From an uncultured Clostridia bacterium (GTDB lineage Bacteria > Bacillota > Clostridia > Christensenellales > Borkfalkiaceae), in contig CANOUP010000005.1 in assembly GCA_947570625.1 (NCBI GenBank), positions 1-64,000 on the forward strand: 64,000 bases of DNA. Reading direction: 5' to 3'. The notes below the pieces were generated by a model. The model searched no databases, was not told the origin of the DNA, and saw nothing but the letters and a program-made list of their open reading frames with translations. A program made the translations under genes and the position numbers. Numbering within the stretch: the stretch's first letter is position 1; each line of letters begins with the position of its first letter. This document shows positions 57,756-64,000 of the stretch, in pieces.

Positions 57756-59393
57756 TTAAATTATATCTATGTCCGTGCCTTCGAAATTTTTCTTCAATTG
57801 CGAAACGGCTTTTTCGTAATCGCTTACTCCCTTTTTGACAAGGCGCGCTTCGTGAGCGTTTACCCCCAGCTCCGCGAGAACCGAAGCTATAAACGCATTG
57901 TTGTCAGGACGCGTAAGCCCCTTATACACAGCGTCGCTTTCGGTGGTTAAAATAAGTTTGTCGCCCTCGAAAAAGTTGCCCAAATCCATGCAAAGCGTAA
58001 ACAGCACCGCGTTTCTGTGCGTCGTTCTAAGGCTTCTTATAAACTTGCCGAACACGCTCTGCCTGTCGCATCCGCCCGCAGGACCGGGCGCGGGAGCGAA
58101 CATTTCCGCCTGCTTTGCTTCGGGCGCTTTAACAGCGGGTTTTTCCCCGCCCGCGAAGGGCGACTTTTCGTCGTCGGACTGCAATACCGCCTTCTTTTCG
58201 CGCTTTACAGGCTCTTCCCTTTGCGGAGCTTTAAACGCAACGCCGTTTTTCAGTTTCTCTTCGAGCGCGTTTATCTTGCCGATGAGCGCGTCGATATTGT
58301 AATCGGACTGCGGAAGCGAACATTTGAGCACCGCCGTTTCCAGCGTTATTTTGGCATTGAGCGAATACCTCGCGTCCGTTTCGGCTTTTGCGAGAATTTC
58401 GGTCACGCGCAGAATTTTGTGCCCGTCGGCAGGCGAAGCCGTCTGCCTGATGCGGTTGAAAGTTTCCGCGGGCAAATTTATTATCTCCTGCGCGTTCGCA
58501 CACATTTTAACTATCGCACAGTTGTTTAAAAACACCAGCAAGTCCTTTATAAGAACGCCCACGCTCTTACCGGAGGACAGTATGCTTTCCGTCTCGGTCA
58601 GCGCCGAAGAAGCGTCCTCGTCCATAATGCTCTGCACAATGCCCGCGACGGCTTCGAAATCCGCGCTTCCCAGCACCGTGCTTACGTCCTCGTAAGTCAG
58701 CTTGCCTGAGGAATAAGAAGCGCACATATCCGCGATTGAAAGACTGTCGCGCGCGCTTCCCGCGCCCGCCCTGGCTATCGCCGAAACGGCTTCGTCCTCG
58801 TATTTCTTGCCCGTCTTGTCAAGAACGGTCTTTACCAGCCCTTCCAAATCCTTCTGGGGAATAAGCTTGAAATCGAAACGCATACAGCGCGAAAGTATCG
58901 TCGCAGGGATTTTCTGCGGTTCGGTGGTGGCGAGTATGAACACCGCGTGCGCGGGCGGTTCTTCGAGAGTCTTTAAAACCGCGTTGAACGCCGAGGACGT
59001 GAGCATGTGCACCTCGTCTATAATGTAAACCTTGTATTTACCCGCAACGGGTGGATATTGCACCTTTTCCCTTAAATCGCGCATTTCGTCCACGCCGTTG
59101 TTGGACGCCGCGTCAATCTCAGAAATGTCGAGGTTGGCGCCGTCTGACAGCGATTTGCATACCGCGCACTTTCCGCAGGGCGAACCGTCTACGGGAGTTT
59201 CGCAGTTTATCGCCCGCGCGAAAATTTTGGCAAGGGTGGTTTTACCCGTGCCCCGCGGACCGCAGAACAGATACGCGTGTCCTATCTTGTCCGTTTCTAT
59301 CTGGTTTTTCAAAGTGCGGACGATATGCTCCTGCCTGACGACCGTATCGAAAGACACGGGTCTGAACATTCTGTAAAACGCGAGGTACGCCAT
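57756..59393 (-). CDS. dnaX: DNA polymerase III subunit gamma/tau
   Basis: 545 residues. AAA+ clamp-loader ATPase: Walker A GPRGTGKTTLAK (45-56), zinc module CGKCAVC, Walker B IIDEVHML, sensor 1 ATTEPQKIPATILSRC. Domain III and a tau-type tail with Lys/Glu linkers follow, ending in a small tau domain. No programmed frameshift slippery run is evident. GGAGG before ATG. It directly follows the sigma factor gene. Confidence 0.96.
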   Translation of the reverse strand: MAYLAFYRMFRPVSFDTVVRQEHIVRTLKNQIETDKIGHAYLFCGPRGTGKTTLAKIFARAINCETPVDGSPCGKCAVCKSLSDGANLDISEIDAASNNGVDEMRDLREKVQYPPVAGKYKVYIIDEVHMLTSSAFNAVLKTLEEPPAHAVFILATTEPQKIPATILSRCMRFDFKLIPQKDLEGLVKTVLDKTGKKYEDEAVSAIARAGAGSARDSLSIADMCASYSSGKLTYEDVSTVLGSADFEAVAGIVQSIMDEDASSALTETESILSSGKSVGVLIKDLLVFLNNCAIVKMCANAQEIINLPAETFNRIRQTASPADGHKILRVTEILAKAETDARYSLNAKITLETAVLKCSLPQSDYNIDALIGKINALEEKLKNGVAFKAPQREEPVKREKKAVLQSDDEKSPFAGGEKPAVKAPEAKQAEMFAPAPGPAGGCDRQSVFGKFIRSLRTTHRNAVLFTLCMDLGNFFEGDKLILTTESDAVYKGLTRPDNNAFIASVLAELGVNAHEARLVKKGVSDYEKAVSQLKKNFEGTDIDII

Positions 59394-59948
59394 TTATTCC
59401 TCCACAGAAATCAATTTCTGAATTTTATGTTTTGCGCGGCATATAGCGTTATCCGCGCTCTTGAAACTCGTATCCAGCGCCGAGGCGATTTCCGTCAGCG
59501 TCAGACCGTCGATATACATTACTATTGCTTTAAATTCCAGCGCGGACAGGTTTTTGCTCATCTTCTGCAAAAGCTCGCGCTTGTCCTCGGAAAAAATAAG
59601 CGCGTCCTCGGGATTGCCCGAAGAATCATGCTCCGCGCCCGTTTCGCCTATGGGCAGGAAATTGTTAAGCGCCGAGTGTTTTGCGCCCTGACTCTTTTTT
59701 ACCGCGTCGACTATGCGGTTTTTTATGCACGCGTTGGCGAAGGCGGAAAAGTTACGTACTTTATTATAGCCGTTTACCGCGGAATACAACCCGCACATAC
59801 CTTCCTGAACCAAATCTTCGGTATCGCCCCCGCTGAGAAAGAAACGGCGGGCTATTTTCAAAACGCGGGGCTTGTATCTCGTAAACAGCTCTTCCCACGC
59901 ATTTTTATCGCCCTCACGGCACAGTGCGACAAGCTCTTCGTCCGTCAT
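59394..59948 (-). CDS. Sigma-70 family factor, SigH-like
   Basis: 184 residues with regions 2 and 4. Region 2.1-2.4 is MTDEELVALCREGDKNAWEE to FSAFANACIKNRIVDAVKKS; region 4 is SALEFKAIVMYIDGLTLTEI and an HTH, ASALDTSFKSADNAICRAKH. Position after rlmB and the sequence support the SigH group, which starts sporulation transcription in Bacillota. It overlaps the rlmB end by four bases and abuts dnaX, an unusual direct link of sigma factor and clamp loader genes. Confidence 0.85.
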   Translation of the reverse strand: MTDEELVALCREGDKNAWEELFTRYKPRVLKIARRFFLSGGDTEDLVQEGMCGLYSAVNGYNKVRNFSAFANACIKNRIVDAVKKSQGAKHSALNNFLPIGETGAEHDSSGNPEDALIFSEDKRELLQKMSKNLSALEFKAIVMYIDGLTLTEIASALDTSFKSADNAICRAKHKIQKLISVEE

Positions 59949-60658
59949 AGACGTTTTCTCACCGCTTCGTACACGGCAATGCCCAGCGCGACGGAGGCGT
60001 TAAGCGAATTGACTTTGCCGTGAAGGGGTATCGACAGAGTGAAGTCGCACTTTTCGCGGGTAAGCCTTCTCACCCCGCTGTCCTCTCCGCCGACGACTAT
60101 CGCGATATTGCCCGTCAGGTCGGCTTCGTAAATGGACGCGCCGTCCGCTTCCAGCGCGTAAAGCCAGTAACCCGACTTTTTAAGCTCGTCAATCGCGCGG
60201 TTCAGAGAGTTTACTTTCGCTACTTTCATATGGTTTACCGCGCCCGCGGAAATGCGCGCGACCGCCTCGGTCACGCACGCCGAATTGTTGGCGGGAATAA
60301 TCACGCCGTCTGCGCCCGCACACTCGGCGACCCTTATGATAGAGCCTAAGTTATGCACGTCCTCGACGCCGTCGCAGAGTATTATAAAGCCTCCGCTCTC
60401 TTTGCGCGAAGCGACTATGTCCTCGATTGAACAGTACTTAAAATCCGTCGCGAACGCGATTACGCCCTGGTGCCTGCCCTCCGCGCTCTCTCTGTCAAGC
60501 ACTTTCCTGTCCACAAACTGCACGCGTATGTTTTTTTTGCGCGCTTCCGCGAATATGCTTTTAAGCGAACCCTGCGGATTTTTTTCGAGCAGTATTTTAT
60601 CTACGTTTTTATCTGTTTTGAGTAATTCTATTACCGCGTTTCTGCCTTCGGTTTTCAT
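59945..60658 (-). CDS. rlmB: 23S rRNA (guanosine-2'-O)-methyltransferase RlmB
   Basis: 237 residues, SpoU family. The N-terminal ribosomal-protein-like domain binds rRNA; the SPOUT domain shows motif 1 (DGVEDVHNLGSIIRVAECAG), motif 2 (VVGGEDSGVRRL) and motif 3 (SIPLHGKVNSLNASVALGIA). It modifies G2251 (E. coli numbering) in the peptidyl-transferase loop. Two bases separate it from mrnC. Confidence 0.93.
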   Translation of the reverse strand: MKTEGRNAVIELLKTDKNVDKILLEKNPQGSLKSIFAEARKKNIRVQFVDRKVLDRESAEGRHQGVIAFATDFKYCSIEDIVASRKESGGFIILCDGVEDVHNLGSIIRVAECAGADGVIIPANNSACVTEAVARISAGAVNHMKVAKVNSLNRAIDELKKSGYWLYALEADGASIYEADLTGNIAIVVGGEDSGVRRLTREKCDFTLSIPLHGKVNSLNASVALGIAVYEAVRKRL

Positions 60659-60659
60659 A

Positions 60660-61049
60660 TCAGTCCTTATAGCTCAATAATCGGGAAATTCTTTCCAGCC
60701 TGCCCGTAAGATACAGATAGCCGAGCACGGCTTCGAACCCCGTCGAGCGGTTGTATTCGGCAACGCTTGCGTTCTTGCTCTTGGTAGGTTTTTTTGCGTT
60801 GCGTCCCCGACGGAAAATATCCGCCTCTTCTTCCGTAAACAGGGGGATAATCTTTTCGAGAAGCCCGCTCTGACCGTGGGCGGAAACCTCGGACGAGGTA
60901 AGCTTTTGAAGGGTGCCCGTACCGAAATCGGTGGAAAGCACAAGTTTTTCGCGCACGTAAAGCGAATAAACCGCGTCGCCTATAAAAGCGAGCGTTACGG
61001 GGCTTATATTGCGGGCTTTGCCGTCAGTTACCGTTCCGAAAAAGTTCAT
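60660..61049 (-). CDS. mrnC: Mini-ribonuclease III
   Basis: 129 residues. It is the RNase III catalytic domain without the dsRNA-binding domain: LAFIGDAVYSLYVRE with catalytic Asp25, and EAVLGYLYLTGR near the end. It matures the 23S rRNA ends. The order mrnC-rlmB-(sigma factor) is a Bacillota hallmark. First gene of the leftward block, from a TTGATT-N17-TATAAT promoter at 61099-61127. Confidence 0.93.
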   Translation of the reverse strand: MNFFGTVTDGKARNISPVTLAFIGDAVYSLYVREKLVLSTDFGTGTLQKLTSSEVSAHGQSGLLEKIIPLFTEEEADIFRRGRNAKKPTKSKNASVAEYNRSTGFEAVLGYLYLTGRLERISRLLSYKD

Positions 61050-61098
61050 AATCGCCTGTTTGCCGTTAACCCGTTAAAAGGGAAAAATCAGTGACTTT

Positions 61099-61127
61099 AT
61101 TATACCACTTTGTCATAAAAAAATCAA
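61099..61127 (-). promoter_or_regulatory. Promoter of the mrnC block
   Basis: TTGATT (61122-61127), 17 bases, TATAAT (61099-61104), about 50 bases before the mrnC ATG. Confidence 0.65.
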
Positions 61128-61146
61128 ATGTAAAGTAGTATATAGC

Positions 61147-61830
61147 GTGAAATTGTTTATATGTAAAAAGAGTTTGCTTATACTTGTTGCCTTGATAGTT
61201 TTCGCCGGCGCGTCCGCGGGAATCTTTGCGGGAGTTGCGGGGGCTTGGGCGCACGCCGGCGAACGCACGATAGTCATTGACGCGGGACACGGCGGGGTCG
61301 ACGCGGGCGTAAGGGGCAAGATTTCGGGCGAGAAAGAGAGCGATATTAACCTCAGCATAGCGAAGCACCTTAAAGGTTATCTTTCGGGCGCGGGGTTCAA
61401 CGCGGTGATGACCCGCACGACGCAGGGCGGGCTTTACGGCACGAGCACAAAAGGCTTTAAAATGCGCGATATGAAAAAGCGCAAACAGGTCATAGAAGAA
61501 AGCTCTGCCGATATGGTAGTATCGATACACCAGAACTTCTGCCCCCTCCCCTCGAAACGCGGGTCGCACGTGTTTTTCGATAAGACCAGCGAAGCGGGAA
61601 AACTGCTTGCCGACAGCATACAGCACAGCCTTAACGCCCTGAACGGCGCGGACGGCAACACTTCGCTTGCGGGCGACTACTATATGCTTAAATGCACGCA
61701 GAACCCTTCGGTAATAGTCGAGTGCGGGTTTTTATCCAATTCCGAGGACGAGCGCCTTCTGTGCACCGACGAATACCGCAAAAACGTTGCTTACGCAGTG
61801 TTCAGAGGAATAGTCGCTTATTACTCATAA
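61147..61830 (+). CDS. cwlD: N-acetylmuramoyl-L-alanine amidase CwlD
   Basis: 227 residues from a GTG start. A signal anchor (LLILVALIVFAGASAGIFAG) is followed by an Amidase_3 domain: VIDAGHGGVDAG (zinc His48), a Glu in GEKESDINL, the second zinc His in VSIHQNF and the catalytic Glu in VIVECGFLSN. CwlD makes muramic lactam in spore cortex together with a deacetylase, here perhaps PdaA-type. It diverges from mrnC and ends at a strong hairpin. Confidence 0.9.
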   Translation: MKLFICKKSLLILVALIVFAGASAGIFAGVAGAWAHAGERTIVIDAGHGGVDAGVRGKISGEKESDINLSIAKHLKGYLSGAGFNAVMTRTTQGGLYGTSTKGFKMRDMKKRKQVIEESSADMVVSIHQNFCPLPSKRGSHVFFDKTSEAGKLLADSIQHSLNALNGADGNTSLAGDYYMLKCTQNPSVIVECGFLSNSEDERLLCTDEYRKNVAYAVFRGIVAYYS

Positions 61831-61877
61831 ATACCTGGCGCCCCGCGCTTCGTATAAACGATGCGCGGGGCGCTAAA
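61829..61877. terminator. Terminator between cwlD and the membrane protein
   Basis: GCGCCCCGCGC and GCGCGGGGCGC arms, 14-base loop, between convergent genes. Confidence 0.65.
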
Positions 61878-61879
61878 AT

Positions 61880-62797
61880 TTATGCAACAGCGGGTTCTTC
61901 GGGAATTTCTTCGCAAGGCGCGACGGCCGCGTCCGCCAGGTCCTTGACATAGCTTTCCGCGTTGAGCGCGATTACGATAAACGCAATCTCCACGAACGAG
62001 AAACCTATAAACATACCCGCAACGACGTTGGTCAGCGCGATACTGATTACCAACAGAACAAGCGAAATAAAGAAAATCAGAAAGTCGCACAAAACCAGCT
62101 TTACGGCGTTGCTTATTCGCATTACCGCGGAAAACGGCACTACTTTTGCGCCGTGTATCAGGTAGGCTTCCAGAAGTGACGTAAACGCGAATACGCAGAC
62201 GGACAGCACGGACGTAAACGCCACGCTTGGCGTCCAGATAGAAGCCAGCCATACGCACAGCGCGAACAGCGACACCGTAAGTAAAGAATCGGCAAGCGAC
62301 GCCAAAATCATTTTCCACAGCCCACGCCTTGCCATATTCCTGCGCACGAGATATCTTGTAAGCGCATAGCCCGCCACAAGCCCCGCGAAGAATAAAAACA
62401 CCACGAGCACTATGAGGACGATTATCGTTACGACCATTTCTTCAAAAGCCTGCGTAATCAGGTCGGCGTAAACTTTCAGCTCTACGCCTATAAGCTCGAA
62501 ACTGCCGTCTATCAGCTTTTTCAGCCACTCGCCGTTTATCATAGTGCCCAGCGCGCCTATTGGGTCCTCCCAGTTAAGCGAGGTTATCGAATTTACTATA
62601 TAATCCTCGGTTGCCGTAAAGTCGACGTTGTTGCTCTGTATTATTTCGGCGACCGCATTTATAAACTGTTTAAGCGCGGAAAAAGCCGTCGGCAGGGCAA
62701 CCGAAAGCCCGAGCACCAGCCCGACGGCGAGCATTCCTACGGGCGTGAAATAGTATTTTAAGTTGACGAAATATTTTTTCAGACCCGATAAAATCAT
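61880..62797 (-). CDS. Multi-pass membrane protein
   Basis: 305 residues from the ATG at 62797 (AAGGGG seven bases upstream; the frame is open to 62818 without a site). About six membrane helices, with an outer loop of about 90 residues after the first (NAVAEIIQSNNVDFTATEDY). No family motif is visible; the protein resembles uncharacterised Clostridia integral membrane proteins. It is separated from pnp by a perfect palindromic terminator, so it is probably its own unit. Confidence 0.65.
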   Translation of the reverse strand: MILSGLKKYFVNLKYYFTPVGMLAVGLVLGLSVALPTAFSALKQFINAVAEIIQSNNVDFTATEDYIVNSITSLNWEDPIGALGTMINGEWLKKLIDGSFELIGVELKVYADLITQAFEEMVVTIIVLIVLVVFLFFAGLVAGYALTRYLVRRNMARRGLWKMILASLADSLLTVSLFALCVWLASIWTPSVAFTSVLSVCVFAFTSLLEAYLIHGAKVVPFSAVMRISNAVKLVLCDFLIFFISLVLLVISIALTNVVAGMFIGFSFVEIAFIVIALNAESYVKDLADAAVAPCEEIPEEPAVA

Positions 62798-62810
62798 AAG
62801 TATTCCCCTT

Positions 62811-62840
62811 AAAAACAATCGGCGCAGTACTGCGCCGATT
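62811..62840 (-). terminator. Terminator of pnp
   Basis: A perfect 12-bp palindrome (62817-62840) followed on the minus strand by GTTTTTAAG. It ends pnp just before the membrane-protein gene. Confidence 0.75.
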
Positions 62841-62853
62841 GCCGACTTTTAAA

Positions 62854-64000
62854 TCAGTTAAGTTTTTCGAGAAGCTTCAAATCGATACCCTTGTCGCCGA
62901 TTTTGATTATTTCAACCTTGACGGTATCGCCGATTTTGACAACGTCCTCAACGTTTTCCACGTGTTTGTCCGAAAGCTTGGATACGTGAATCATACCGTC
63001 CTTGCCGGGAGCAAACTCGACGAACGCGCCGAATTTGAGAATTCTTACTACCGTTCCGACGAACATATCGCCGACTTCGGGCTCGTGAACTATGCTCATT
63101 ATTATAGCTTTTGCCTTATTCGCGTTTTCGATAGGTCCGACCGCGGAAATATAGCCCTTGCCACTGTCGTCTTCGTTGAACTCGATTTCGGTGTTGGTTT
63201 CTTCCATAATCTTCTTGATTACGCAGCCCTGTTTGCCGATAACGTCGCCGATTTTGTCGGGGTCGATTTCGAAGAAGATAATCTTAGGCGCGTGTTCGGA
63301 AAGTTCGGGCGCAACTTCGGGAACGCATTCGAGCATCTTGGAAAGTATGAACTGCCTGCCCTCGTTCGCCTGGTTGATTGCGGTATGCATTATTTCCTCG
63401 GATATGCCCTTAATCTTTATATCCATCTGTATTGCGGTAATTCCCTTTTCGGTGCCCGCAACCTTAAAGTCCATATCGCCGAGGAAGTCTTCGAGTCCCT
63501 GAATATCCGTCAATACCTTGAAGTCGCCCGTTTCCTGGTTCTTGATAAGACCCATTGCAACGCCCGCGACAGGCGCTTTGATGGGCACGCCTGCATTCAT
63601 AAGCGCCATGGTCGAACCGCAGACGGAAGCCATCGACGACGAGCCGTTCGACGACATTATGTCGTTGACCACCCTTATAGCGTAAGGGAAGCTGTCCTCG
63701 TCGGGAAGCACGGGGATAAGCGCGCGCTCGGCAAGAGCGCCATGACCTATCTCGCGCCTGCCGGGGGAACGGAGCGCCTTTGCTTCGCCCGTGCAGTATC
63801 CAGGGAAGTTGTAATGGTGCATATATCTCTTCTTTGTTTCTTCGTCAAGTCCTTCGAGCTTCTGCGCGTCGGTAAGCATACCGAGAGTGCAGGTCGTAAG
63901 CGTCTGGGTCTGTCCGCGGGTGAATACCGCCGAACCGTGCGCGCGGGGAAGCACTCCCTTTTCGCACCAGATGGGACGCACGTCTTTAAGTCCTCTGCCG
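62854..64000 (-). CDS. pnp: Polyribonucleotide nucleotidyltransferase (5' end outside the window)
   Basis: About 382 C-terminal residues are visible, just over half of the usual 700; the gene runs past 64000 ([11 protein letters not shown] is the first part seen). The second RNase PH domain shows [15 protein letters not shown] and [20 protein letters not shown]; then KH ([20 protein letters not shown]) and S1 ([20 protein letters not shown]) domains. PNPase degrades RNA with phosphate in the degradosome. The apparent start at 63981 is an internal Val (GTG), not the real start. Confidence 0.95.
   Translation of the reverse strand, partial: GRGLKDVRPIWCEKGVLPRAHGSAVFTRGQTQTLTTCTLGMLTDAQKLEGLDEETKKRYMHHYNFPGYCTGEAKALRSPGRREIGHGALAERALIPVLPDEDSFPYAIRVVNDIMSSNGSSSMASVCGSTMALMNAGVPIKAPVAGVAMGLIKNQETGDFKVLTDIQGLEDFLGDMDFKVAGTEKGITAIQMDIKIKGISEEIMHTAINQANEGRQFILSKMLECVPEVAPELSEHAPKIIFFEIDPDKIGDVIGKQGCVIKKIMEETNTEIEFNEDDSGKGYISAVGPIENANKAKAIIMSIVHEPEVGDMFVGTVVRILKFGAFVEFAPGKDGMIHVSKLSDKHVENVEDVVKIGDTVKVEIIKIGDKGIDLKLLEKLN

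Noticed and set aside
63979..63981. Apparent start codon of pnp inside the window
   Set aside because: The GTG is an internal Val of the conserved [11 protein letters not shown] sequence; the gene continues beyond the window.
1..64000. CRISPR array or rRNA
   Set aside because: No regularly spaced repeats of CRISPR type and no conserved rRNA segments were seen.

Overview
The window looks like chromosome of a spore-forming Clostridia-type Bacillota. The reasons are the mini-III RNase/rlmB/sigH order, yabP-yabQ-divIC, spoVB, cwlD, GGAGG-type ribosome binding sites and vegetative TTGACA/TATAAT promoters. I cannot place it below class from sequence alone. No rRNA and no CRISPR array were seen. 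One tRNA gene (Thr, CGU anticodon) is present.

Layout. Positions 1-891 hold a KilA-N protein gene and the native terminator of the tRNA gene. Positions 892-10862 are an integrative element of about 10 kb that entered the 3' end of tRNA-Thr and left a 46-bp direct repeat at each end. It carries a replication-initiator-like gene beside 22-bp iterons, a leftward operon of membrane, secreted and small proteins, a repressor with three operators, and a tyrosine integrase whose ribosome binding site lies inside a perfect hairpin. No packaging or conjugation ATPase was found in it.

11-31 kb is core and envelope chromosome. It has two exported proteins (one a polysaccharide deacetylase), a large SGNH-type lipoprotein facing an AraC regulator, a complete pyrBCFK-D-E operon with an attenuator-like leader and two extra membrane genes, spore-envelope genes with spoVB, split TauE/SafE permease genes, and a 1445-residue surface protein. 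31-39 kb has an rRNA methyltransferase, a DEDDh exonuclease with a BRCT-like tail, a gene that appears leaderless, serS and a P-type ATPase. 45.7-64 kb has gyrA-gyrB, then a long leftward block (M50 protease, GppA/Ppx, divIC, yabQ, yabP, SDR, typA, gpsA-like, recR, ybaB, dnaX, sigma factor, rlmB, mrnC), then cwlD, a membrane protein and the 5'-truncated pnp.

The most unusual content is a family of elements that sit in the loops of intrinsic terminators. Element A (30958-31885) and element B (39192-45120) each interrupt a perfect terminator hairpin exactly at TTTA, which is present at both junctions. Both end in an imperfect inverted repeat built on TTCCCATAGGGAA, and both bring their own terminators inside their ends. 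A one-ended remnant (C, about 45139-45700) sits in the gyrA terminator. B encodes a large serine recombinase, a TnpW-like protein, a Mob_Pre-type relaxase and cargo. A and C carry only one cargo gene each, with the same promoter-leader and 3' block as B. Two mobility genes in B have a good Shine-Dalgarno sequence but ATT where the start codon should be.
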